Below, piece by piece: positions 1-5,174 of a stretch of 5,174 nt of DNA (positions within the stretch are counted from its first letter, which is position 1; the number at the start of each line of letters is the position of its first letter). The notes below the pieces were generated by a model. It searched no databases. It had not been told where the DNA came from and saw nothing but the letters and a program-made list of their open reading frames with translations. This DNA is from Eubacteriaceae bacterium (GTDB taxonomy: Bacteria; Bacillota; Clostridia; Eubacteriales; Anaerofustaceae): positions 1 through 5,174 of the forward strand of contig JAGACT010000117.1 in NCBI GenBank assembly GCA_017613995.1, given 5' to 3'. The position numbers and the translations under genes were made by a program.

Positions 1-1026
1 CGGAGCCCTGTACAGGGGCAGGAACGTGCAGTAGCCGCCCATGTGCTTTCCGGGCCTGGTATCCAGATCGAACAGCTCGTGATCGCACATGAAATCGAAG
101 TACTCCCCCGTCTCCTGTGACATCTCGGTATACATCCTCCTGGCCTTTTCCACCAGTTCGTCCTTAGTGCCTATGGGGACGGCGTTTCCTTCCGGGAAGA
201 CGAGTTCCTCGTCATAGTAATGCAGCCTGTCGACCCCGAGTCGCTGTCTCTGCTTTTCATAGAGCTCGGCGCATACGGGAACGATAATGTCCCTGACACA
301 GTTGCGGAAACGCTCGACATCCGCGGGACCGTAATCGAAACGGCTCCTCTGGCTGTAGATGTACTCGATGTAATCGGAGAATCCGAGCTTTGCAGCCTTC
401 TTTTTCCTAAGCTCCACCAGTTCGTCATAGGTACGATCCAGTTTGGGAGAGACGCTTTCATACAGGCCGGCCCAGGCCTCGAAGGCTTCCCTGCGCTCCT
501 GCCTGTCGGTGGACTCCATGTGTTTGAGCAGTCCGTAGAAGTTGCACTGCTCTCCCCTGAACACGGTGCTGCAGAGGGCGGCGTCCTTCGAATACTGCTG
601 GGAAAGGCGGTTTTCCTTCACCTCGTCGCCCAGGGTGCGGATGCTCATCAGCTTCAGCATGTTCTCGAGCTTCCTGGAAAGAAACTCCCCGTATTCCGCA
701 TCGAAGTCGGCCCTGAAGGGGCTTTTCAGCGCGTTCTTCCCGATCGGGAGAAGTGAAAGCGCCAGCACCGCCGCTTTTCTGGTCAGGACCTTCTGCTCGT
801 TCTCGTAGAAAGCGTCGGTCTTGTCGCAGGTGTTTCTGATGGATACGATTTCGTTGTCGGTATACATACCGACGATGAGCTGCTCTATGCCCTCGAAGGC
901 CGAGCGGAAGCTCTCATAGTCCGCAGCGTTCTTCAGCTGCCGGCCCAGCTTTTTGAGCTGCCTCCTGATGTTCCCGAAATCGGGTCTTGTATATTTCAGT
1001 TCGCCGAACGTTTTGAATTCTTCCAT
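1..1026 (-). CDS. M3-family oligoendopeptidase, partial (C-terminal part outside window)
   Basis: This is probably a cytoplasmic zinc metallopeptidase of family M3 that cleaves short peptides. The reading frame is open for 342 codons from ATG at 1026 to the window edge; I checked it codon by codon and found no stop. The layout resembles the roughly 550-600-residue clostridial M3 oligoendopeptidases (the 'M3, not PepF' type): an N-terminus beginning MEEFKTF with KYTRPDF soon after, an ESTDRQERREAFEAW segment near residues 171-185, a YYDEELVFPEGN segment near 270-281, and GKHMGGYCTFLP near 326-337. In this family the GGYCT segment lies a few tens of residues before the HExxH zinc motif, so the catalytic site is expected just beyond position 1 and cannot be confirmed here. 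A GAGG ribosome binding site at 1032-1035 overlaps the stop codon of the upstream gene and sits 5 nt from this ATG, which supports the start and suggests translational coupling. The family call is from recalled similarity; the substrate is unknown. Confidence 0.88.
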   Translation of the reverse strand, partial: MEEFKTFGELKYTRPDFGNIRRQLKKLGRQLKNAADYESFRSAFEGIEQLIVGMYTDNEIVSIRNTCDKTDAFYENEQKVLTRKAAVLALSLLPIGKNALKSPFRADFDAEYGEFLSRKLENMLKLMSIRTLGDEVKENRLSQQYSKDAALCSTVFRGEQCNFYGLLKHMESTDRQERREAFEAWAGLYESVSPKLDRTYDELVELRKKKAAKLGFSDYIEYIYSQRSRFDYGPADVERFRNCVRDIIVPVCAELYEKQRQRLGVDRLHYYDEELVFPEGNAVPIGTKDELVEKARRMYTEMSQETGEYFDFMCDHELFDLDTRPGKHMGGYCTFLPLYRAP

Positions 1027-1033
1027 ATCTTCC

Positions 1034-1348
1034 TCACAGTCTGTCATACTTATCGGAGCGGCCCCTGGCCTGCTCCGCGGGATACTTTCGTGCGTTCTCC
1101 GAGATCTTCCTGAGGCATTCCTTCTTCAGATCGATCCCGATGGCATCCGCCAGCATGATCACGTAGCAGAGTACGTCGGAAAGTTCGTCGCTGACGGCAT
1201 GCACGTCGTACTCTCCGCTCCACTGAAAGCATTCCAGCAGTTCTCCCGCTTCGATGGAAACGGACTTCGCAAGATTTTCCGGGGTATGATACTGCGCCCA
1301 GTCCCGTTCGTCACGGAACCGGCGGAGGATATCTTTCAGTTCTTCCAT
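1034..1348 (-). CDS. MazG/DCTPP1-like nucleotide pyrophosphohydrolase, 104 aa
   Basis: This is a small all-alpha NTP pyrophosphohydrolase of the MazG superfamily, closest in appearance to the RS21-C6/DCTPP1 branch. These enzymes hydrolyse (d)NTPs to NMP plus pyrophosphate with Mg2+ and often remove non-canonical or excess nucleotides. The metal-binding pattern is intact: E33 and E36 in IEAGELLECFQW, then E55 and D58 in DELSDVLCY. The N-terminal RDERDWAQYHTPENLA and the C-terminal ENARKYP and DKYDRL segments also match the family. The length of 104 residues is typical for a single-domain member. The start at 1348 is chosen over an ATG at 1474 because an AGGAG site (1358-1362) lies 9 nt upstream and because the extra 42 residues would overlap the preceding gene and do not look like this family. 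It lies 22 nt after the unknown 367-aa gene and 7 nt before the peptidase gene. Substrate preference cannot be read from the sequence. Confidence 0.92.
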   Translation of the reverse strand: MEELKDILRRFRDERDWAQYHTPENLAKSVSIEAGELLECFQWSGEYDVHAVSDELSDVLCYVIMLADAIGIDLKKECLRKISENARKYPAEQARGRSDKYDRL

Positions 1349-1357
1349 GGGATCGTT

Positions 1358-1362
1358 CTCCT
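1358..1362 (-). promoter_or_regulatory. Ribosome binding site of the MazG-like gene
   Basis: On the minus strand the site reads AGGAG within AAAAGGAGAACG, located in the 22-nt gap after the 367-aa gene and 9 nt before the ATG at 1348. It decides the start in favour of the 104-residue product over a 146-residue extension. Confidence 0.75.
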
Positions 1363-1370
1363 TTTGCTGA

Positions 1371-2474
1371 TCAATTATCCTGAGCTCTGCCGAGGAGCCG
1401 CTTTTCGAGCCTGTCCTCCAGTGACTCCATGTATTCTCCCGCGGAAAAGCCCGTGGGCATGTAGTGTTCTTCACACAAAGTATAGGCTTCGAAGGCCGAC
1501 ATCAGTCCGTGGACGCATCTGAGTACTTCCGTGGACAGGGGCAGGAGCATATCCTTCTCCCTTTCCGTATGTATCATGCTCTTCCAGAAACGGTCCTCAT
1601 CCAGCACGTCGTGGATCATAAGAAAACTGTCCGCCGCAAACTGGGTGCGGTTGTCCCTGAAGCTGTACCAGTTTTCCGTATCGGTGATCTCCCGAAGGCC
1701 GCAGGAGCTGGAAAGAGCGAGAAAAGCCTGTGCCTTGTCCGATTCGGGGCATCTTGCCGTCCTGAGGGAATCAAACAGCAGCACAGCGATGAGACTGTCG
1801 CGGCTGTCCGCGGGCCCGAACGCGCCCACGGGAAGCTTTCCGATGGCGGCATCGAGGGCCTCCAGCTCGCGGGAGAGCTTCCTTTGAGTGATATCGTTCT
1901 GGATGCGCCCTGTTTCCCATCCTTCGGACGAATACCGTTCGATATCTTCGTCTCCCAGCACGTCCCAGGCGCACAGTCCGAGGTCCATGGCCGTGAACTC
2001 GGCTTCGCCGTAGCTGCGGCTGAGGAAGTCTTCCTTCTTTTTTATCATCTCCGTATAAAAGCCGTGGAAACGCTTCAGCACTTCCTCCGGCCCGAGCCCG
2101 CACAGGGGATAAAACGACATAACCGCCCCGGAGATCAGACGGCATGCCTCCTGAAGAGCCTCATGGTCTGATGCCCTGAAAAGCTCCTTCCAGAAACTGC
2201 CCGTGAATGTATAGGACAGCTCCGTCCTCTCCCCCGCGGGAGAGGAACAAAAAGAGGTCCCCGCTTCGGAGAGTGCGAGCCCGTGCTCCTCTGCGATACG
2301 CCCGTATTCGGCGTCGTCCGCCGCGCACATGCTCAGGGCAAAGAGGATCAGGGCATCCCGGTCTTCGGCTGAAATGCCGTCAGGCAGATCCTTCGGCAGA
2401 GCCGGTCCGGATCCTTTCCCCGACGCCATCACCGAGGCTAGGGGCAGCCGGAAAAGGTCATAACTGTCATACAT
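1371..2474 (-). CDS. Uncharacterised 367-aa soluble protein
   Basis: I do not recognise this protein. It begins MYDSYDLFRLPL and ends RLLGRAQDN. It has no signal peptide and no stretch hydrophobic enough for a membrane helix, so it is probably cytoplasmic. The composition suggests a mostly helical, acidic protein with several aromatic and charged patches, for example FYTEMIKKKEDF near residues 139-150 and NWYSFRDNRTQF near 268-279. Nine cysteines are scattered (residues 50, 76, 111, 125, 168, 242, 258, 320, 334) without a CxxC pair, so there is no obvious zinc or iron-sulfur motif. The C-terminal 30 or so residues look like a charged amphipathic helix (EYMESLEDRLEKRL). An AGGGGG site at 2483-2488 lies 8 nt from the ATG, and the start overlaps the end of the SLOG gene by 8 nt, which suggests translational coupling. 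The long intact frame, good ribosome binding site and overlap make it a real gene; the function is unknown. Confidence 0.85.
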   Translation of the reverse strand: MYDSYDLFRLPLASVMASGKGSGPALPKDLPDGISAEDRDALILFALSMCAADDAEYGRIAEEHGLALSEAGTSFCSSPAGERTELSYTFTGSFWKELFRASDHEALQEACRLISGAVMSFYPLCGLGPEEVLKRFHGFYTEMIKKKEDFLSRSYGEAEFTAMDLGLCAWDVLGDEDIERYSSEGWETGRIQNDITQRKLSRELEALDAAIGKLPVGAFGPADSRDSLIAVLLFDSLRTARCPESDKAQAFLALSSSCGLREITDTENWYSFRDNRTQFAADSFLMIHDVLDEDRFWKSMIHTEREKDMLLPLSTEVLRCVHGLMSAFEAYTLCEEHYMPTGFSAGEYMESLEDRLEKRLLGRAQDN

Positions 2475-3018
2475 CCTGCTTTCCCCCTGCGGCGTATACT
2501 TTCATGTTGGTGGGATCTATCACGATGATGCTGCATCCGCGCTTCTTAGCGTAGTTCACAGTATAGGCGGTGCCTCCCTCGGCCCCGGAATATACCGCCA
2601 GGATGTACCTGGCGCTGTCAGCCAGGTATCTGTCCCTCTCCAGGTCGCTGTCCGGCCGGGGCGGGTCACATACAAACAGGACACTGTCGCATCCCGAAAT
2701 GATCCTGCAGTAACGGATCTTTTCCGAGGGCGAGAGCGCCCCTGTGAAATCCCCATCCGGAACGGCACATTCCAGGATGAGTCCTCCGATCTCCTTTTTC
2801 AGTTCGATGACCGCTTCCGCGGCGTACATGTCGATGCCCGGAGCCATTCCGCTGATAAAGCGCCTGACGCCTTTCTGCTCGGCCAGAAGGCGTATGTAGC
2901 CTCTGAGCTTCTCCTTCAGCTCCAGTGCCCTCGGGTCCCTCTCGTCGTCTCCCCAGGGAAGCTTCGAGGGACGGTGCCCCGTGAAGGAACACGTGTGATC
3001 ATGCAGTTCGCTGTCCAT
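2467..3018 (-). CDS. SLOG-fold protein, DUF1273/YpsA-like, 183 aa
   Basis: This looks like a member of the SLOG (SMF/DprA-LOG) Rossmann-like superfamily, in the DUF1273/YpsA group. Visible hallmarks are the N-terminal CSFTGHRPSKLPW (residues 10-22), a central ISGMAPGIDMYAAEAV (55-70), and a C-terminal GAEGGTAYTVNYAKKRG (145-161), which form the predicted ligand-binding edge of the fold. The length is normal for the group. SLOG domains are proposed to bind nucleotides or nucleotide derivatives; the ligand here is unknown and no catalytic activity should be assumed. The start at 3018 is chosen because a GGAGG site (3024-3028) lies 5 nt upstream; an in-frame TTG at 3030 would place that site inside the gene. 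The gene follows kdpE after 65 nt and overlaps the unknown 367-aa gene by 8 nt. The neighbouring MazG-like enzyme suggests a nucleotide-related role, but that is inference from context. Confidence 0.9.
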   Translation of the reverse strand: MDSELHDHTCSFTGHRPSKLPWGDDERDPRALELKEKLRGYIRLLAEQKGVRRFISGMAPGIDMYAAEAVIELKKEIGGLILECAVPDGDFTGALSPSEKIRYCRIISGCDSVLFVCDPPRPDSDLERDRYLADSARYILAVYSGAEGGTAYTVNYAKKRGCSIIVIDPTNMKVYAAGGKQDV

Positions 3019-3083
3019 AAAGTCCTCCAAAATATCCTTATACGAAAAGTATATCCGGAAGGGGAGTCTTTTCCTTCAACGGA
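3019..3083. other. 65-nt intergenic spacer between kdpE and the SLOG gene
   Basis: This is by far the longest gap between genes in the window. Besides the hairpin and the SLOG ribosome binding site, it holds two direct copies of GGATAT on the minus strand (3056-3051 and 3037-3032) spaced 19 nt start to start, and a small inverted repeat TATAC/GTATA (3053-3049 and 3043-3039) with a 5-nt loop. A TATACT hexamer (3053-3048) resembles a -10 box, but the only -35-like hexamer, TTGAAG (3079-3074), is 20 nt away, which is too far for a good sigma-A promoter. A separate promoter for the downstream genes is therefore possible but not established. Confidence 0.5.
3024..3028 (-). promoter_or_regulatory. 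Ribosome binding site of the SLOG gene
   Basis: On the minus strand the site reads GGAGG and lies 5 nt before the ATG at 3018. It decides the start, because the alternative upstream TTG at 3030 would put this motif inside the coding sequence. Confidence 0.8.
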
Positions 3084-3084
3084 T
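3043..3084 (-). terminator. Bulged hairpin after kdpE, possible weak terminator or attenuator
   Basis: Read on the minus strand, ATCCG (3084-3080) pairs with CGGAT (3057-3053) and GAAGG (3077-3073) pairs with CCTTC (3062-3058). This gives 10 base pairs with a 2-nt TT bulge on one side and a 10-nt loop. The stem begins on the last base of the kdpE stop codon. It is followed by ATAC and then only four T residues (3048-3045), so the U-tract is short and slightly displaced. The structure could reduce read-through from kdpDE into the SLOG cluster or protect the 3' end of the kdpDE message. A strong intrinsic terminator would have a longer U-run directly after the stem. Confidence 0.4.
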
Positions 3085-3779
3085 CAGTCATGCTTGAGCA
3101 TGCGGTAGCCCACGCCCACGTGGGTCTGTATGTACTGGGGGGATCTGGTATCCTTTTCTATCTTCTTCCTCAGGGTCGCCAGGTGGACCCTCAGGGAGGC
3201 GATATCGTTGTCCCAGCTGCTTCCCCATATCTGCTGGGTAAGATATGTGTGCGTCAGTACTCTTCCCGCGTTTTTTGCCAGCAGGCACAGTATCCTGTAT
3301 TCGGTGGGGGTCAGATGCAGTTCCTCTCCGCCTATATACGCGCAGCCCGCCGCGTAGTCTATCTTAAGATCTCCGTTCTCGTAAACGGATCCGGTGATCT
3401 GATCGGAGCTCTCCTCCAGACGGCGCTGGGTGACCCTGATGCGGGCCAGCAGTTCCTCCACGGAGAAGGGCTTCGTAAGAAAATCGTCGGCGCCGGAATC
3501 CAGGGCGGTGACTTTTGCGCTGTCCGCGTTCCTGGCGCTGATGACTATTATGGGCATCTTCGACCAGCTCCTGACACGTTCTATCACTTCCAGTCCGTCC
3601 ATGTCGGGCAGTCCCAGGTCCAGCAGCATGATGTCGCATCCTTCCGCGGAGGCGGCGGCGAGAGCATCGGCCCCGTTCTGTACGGTGATGTATTCGTACT
3701 CATGGGAACGCAGCGTCGTTGCAATGAGGTTTCTGACGGAAGAATCGTCTTCCACGATCAGGATTGTAGGGTTATTCAT
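3084..3779 (-). CDS. kdpE: KdpE-type response regulator, OmpR/PhoB family, 231 aa
   Basis: This is a DNA-binding response regulator, the partner of the overlapping KdpD-like kinase. The receiver domain (about residues 4-118) has the acidic pair D11/D12 after TILIVE, the phosphoacceptor D54 in MLLDLGLPDMDG, the switch residue S81 in VISA, and K103 in LTKPF. The C-terminal winged helix (about 128-231) shows LTPTEYRILCLLAKNAGRVL and the terminal THVGVGYRM typical of OmpR/PhoB members. The pattern is that of KdpE, which in characterised bacteria activates the kdpFABC potassium-uptake operon; the target here is not visible. The start at 3779 is supported by a GAGGAG site 7 nt upstream; an in-frame ATG at 3836 would add 19 non-homologous-looking residues. 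The ATG lies inside the end of the kinase gene (ATGAATAA, 8-nt overlap), so translation is probably coupled. The KdpE name is a family-level assignment. Confidence 0.93.
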   Translation of the reverse strand: MNNPTILIVEDDSSVRNLIATTLRSHEYEYITVQNGADALAAASAEGCDIMLLDLGLPDMDGLEVIERVRSWSKMPIIVISARNADSAKVTALDSGADDFLTKPFSVEELLARIRVTQRRLEESSDQITGSVYENGDLKIDYAAGCAYIGGEELHLTPTEYRILCLLAKNAGRVLTHTYLTQQIWGSSWDNDIASLRVHLATLRKKIEKDTRSPQYIQTHVGVGYRMLKHD

Positions 3780-5174
3780 GAATCTTCTCCTCGAAGGTGG
3801 GAAGGCTGAAGGTAAACACGCTTCCCGCCGGTTCATTGTCTTTCAGTATTATATCACCGCCGTGGGCTTTAACTATGGTCCTGCACAGGGCAAGTCCCAG
3901 TCCGAGGCTGCGGCTTGAGTCCATCATCGGTTTGTTGTCGCCGCTGTAGAACATCTCGAAGACCTTTTCCTTGTCCACATCCGCTATGCCTTCGCCGTTG
4001 TCAGCCACGCTGATATACGCGAAGGAATCGTCGCTGGTGACGCTGACGCGGATGACCGAGCCCTCGGGCGTATACTTGACGGCGTTGTTCACCAGGTTCG
4101 TTATGACCTGGGAGATCAGGTGGGTATCCATCATGGCGATGATGGGATCGTCCGGAACATCTATCTGAAGCTGATGTTTCCCAAGATCCCTGGAACAGTG
4201 CTTCAGGGCTTCCCGGATGACGTCCTCCACCAGTTCCGCGGTCTGGTTCAGCTTTATGGCGCTGTTGTCCAGACGGGTAACGGAAAGCAGGTTCTCCACC
4301 AGTCCCGTCAGCCATGCCGCGTCGTCGTAGATGTCCGCGTACATCTGGCGCTTCGTTTCCTCGTCCAGATGCCCGTCGTCGCTCATCAGGTTGGCGGCGT
4401 TGCCGGAAATGGAGGTAAGGGGCGTGCGGATGTCGTGGGAGATGCTCCTGAGGATATTTGCCCTTTCCTGTTCGTTCTCCGCCTTGCGGGCGGCCCTCTC
4501 CTTTTCCTCCTGGTTGTAGCGGTTCTCTATGGCCAGGGCGCATTCGCCCATGATGGACAGGAGCACCGAGTGCTCGAAGGGGTCGATGGAAACTGTTCCC
4601 GTATATACGCAGACCACCCCGTAGCAGACTTCCCCGGTGGTAACGGAAAGGAACTCGTATGGGGATTCCCGGAAGAAATCCGTTCCGGCACCGGCCCTCA
4701 TGTTGTTTTCGATCACCCAGCCGGCTATGCGGGACGTCTTTTCCGGGTCCTCGCTCAGTTCGGGCTGCGCGTATTCCTGGGCGGGCAGTATCCTGGGTTC
4801 CCCCGGCACGCCGTTCTCCACCGGAAAGATCTTCACTTCCCGGTCCAGCAGCTTCGAGATCTGGGTCGCCATGACCGCCATGATGCTCGGGTAGTCCTCA
4901 GCCGTCAGCAGCAGCCTGTTGGTGTCGAACAGTATCCTGGTACGGAATGCGGCGCTGGCGGACTGCTGTGCCTGTCCCGCCAGCCTCAGGGCGATCCTTC
5001 CTCCGATGAGGGAGGCGATCAGGATTATCGTAAAGGTGACGGCGTATCCCGACCTGATAAGGTTCGTACCGGGAGGTGCCTGACTGAAAAAGTAGAAGAA
5101 GAGCAGTGCCCCCGAAAAGGACGCGATCATGCAGCATATGTAGCTTCGGGTTATCAGCGCCGTGACAAGGGCGC
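3772..5174 (-). CDS. kdpD: KdpD-type sensor histidine kinase, partial (N-terminus outside window)
   Basis: This is a membrane sensor kinase that would phosphorylate the adjacent KdpE-like regulator. The frame stays open past the ATG at 5130 to the window edge (upstream codons read ALVTALITRSYICC), so that ATG is internal and the true start is outside. Counting from the ATG at 5130, the order is: end of a DUF4118-like membrane domain with hydrophobic helices near residues 1-16 and 27-45; a GAF-like region about 65-205; a coiled linker rich in E, R and K about 205-225; the HisKA H-box SISHDIRTPLTS with H232; then the ATPase domain with the N-box NLVNNAVKYT (N349), G1 box DNGEGI (377-382), F-box VFEMF (390-394) and G2 box SLGLGLALC (408-416). 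All catalytic elements appear intact. Whether the cytoplasmic N-terminal KdpD/universal-stress domains are present cannot be seen. The stimulus may be potassium, turgor or cyclic di-AMP as known for KdpD relatives, but this is inference. Confidence 0.93.
   Translation of the reverse strand, partial: ALVTALITRSYICCMIASFSGALLFFYFFSQAPPGTNLIRSGYAVTFTIILIASLIGGRIALRLAGQAQQSASAAFRTRILFDTNRLLLTAEDYPSIMAVMATQISKLLDREVKIFPVENGVPGEPRILPAQEYAQPELSEDPEKTSRIAGWVIENNMRAGAGTDFFRESPYEFLSVTTGEVCYGVVCVYTGTVSIDPFEHSVLLSIMGECALAIENRYNQEEKERAARKAENEQERANILRSISHDIRTPLTSISGNAANLMSDDGHLDEETKRQMYADIYDDAAWLTGLVENLLSVTRLDNSAIKLNQTAELVEDVIREALKHCSRDLGKHQLQIDVPDDPIIAMMDTHLISQVITNLVNNAVKYTPEGSVIRVSVTSDDSFAYISVADNGEGIADVDKEKVFEMFYSGDNKPMMDSSRSLGLGLALCRTIVKAHGGDIILKDNEPAGSVFTFSLPTFEEKIHE
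3787..3792 (-). promoter_or_regulatory. Ribosome binding site of kdpE
   Basis: On the minus strand the site reads GAGGAG, lies within the last codons of the kinase gene, and is 7 nt before the ATG at 3779. It supports that start over the in-frame ATG at 3836. Confidence 0.75.

Noticed and set aside
220..756. Plus-strand open frame of 178 codons
   Set aside because: It lies entirely antisense to the M3 peptidase, has no recognisable protein motif, and is explained by the GC-rich codon pattern of the real gene.
1349..1474. N-terminal extension of the MazG-like protein to the ATG at 1474
   Set aside because: It would overlap the preceding gene by about 100 nt, has no matching family sequence, and ignores the AGGAG site 9 nt before the ATG at 1348.
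1464..2171. Plus-strand open frame of 235 codons opposite the unknown 367-aa gene
   Set aside because: The minus-strand frame is longer, has a good ribosome binding site and fits the operon spacing. The plus-strand translation is low-complexity in character and lacks any context.
3048..3079. Possible sigma-A promoter with TTGAAG and TATACT on the minus strand
   Set aside because: The spacing is 20 nt instead of about 17, and the -10-like hexamer is also part of the hairpin and small inverted repeat, so the promoter call is too weak to list on its own.
3090..3809. Plus-strand open frame of 239 codons
   Set aside because: It is a mirror of kdpE on the other strand. The kdpE frame has full receiver and winged-helix motifs, while this one has no domain-like features.
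1..5174. CRISPR array, tRNA, rRNA, insertion sequence or integrase
   Set aside because: I found no regularly spaced repeats, no cloverleaf or rRNA-like segment, no transposase-like frame, and no terminal inverted repeats; nearly all bases are covered by the six genes.

Overview
The window is a GC-rich stretch in which every credible gene lies on the minus strand, so transcription runs from high to low coordinates. The protein families, the strong GGAGG-type ribosome binding sites and the tight gene packing suggest a low-oxygen Clostridia-type Firmicute, perhaps Lachnospiraceae or a relative. This placement is an inference from protein style, not from a marker gene.

Reading in the direction of transcription, the window opens inside a KdpD-type sensor histidine kinase (5174 down to 3772, N-terminus outside the window). 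It overlaps by 8 nt a complete KdpE-type OmpR/PhoB response regulator (3779-3084). Together they form a two-component system that is normally tied to potassium or osmotic homeostasis. No kdpFABC transporter gene is visible.

A 65-nt spacer follows. It carries a 10-bp bulged hairpin that begins at the kdpE stop codon and is a possible weak terminator or attenuator. Beyond it is a compact four-gene cluster: a DUF1273-like SLOG-fold protein (3018-2467), an unrecognised 367-aa soluble protein (2474-1371, overlapping the previous gene by 8 nt), a small all-alpha MazG/DCTPP1-like nucleotide pyrophosphohydrolase (1348-1034, 22 nt later), and an M3-family oligoendopeptidase (1026-1, 7 nt later). The last gene is cut by the window edge just before its expected HExxH zinc site.

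The most interesting part is the SLOG / unknown / MazG-like trio. A predicted nucleotide-binding fold and a predicted NTP-hydrolysing enzyme flank an uncharacterised protein in a translationally coupled layout. It could be a nucleotide-sensing or housecleaning module, but nothing in the sequence proves a joint function or a defence role. I see no tRNA, rRNA, CRISPR array, insertion sequence, integrase or attachment site.
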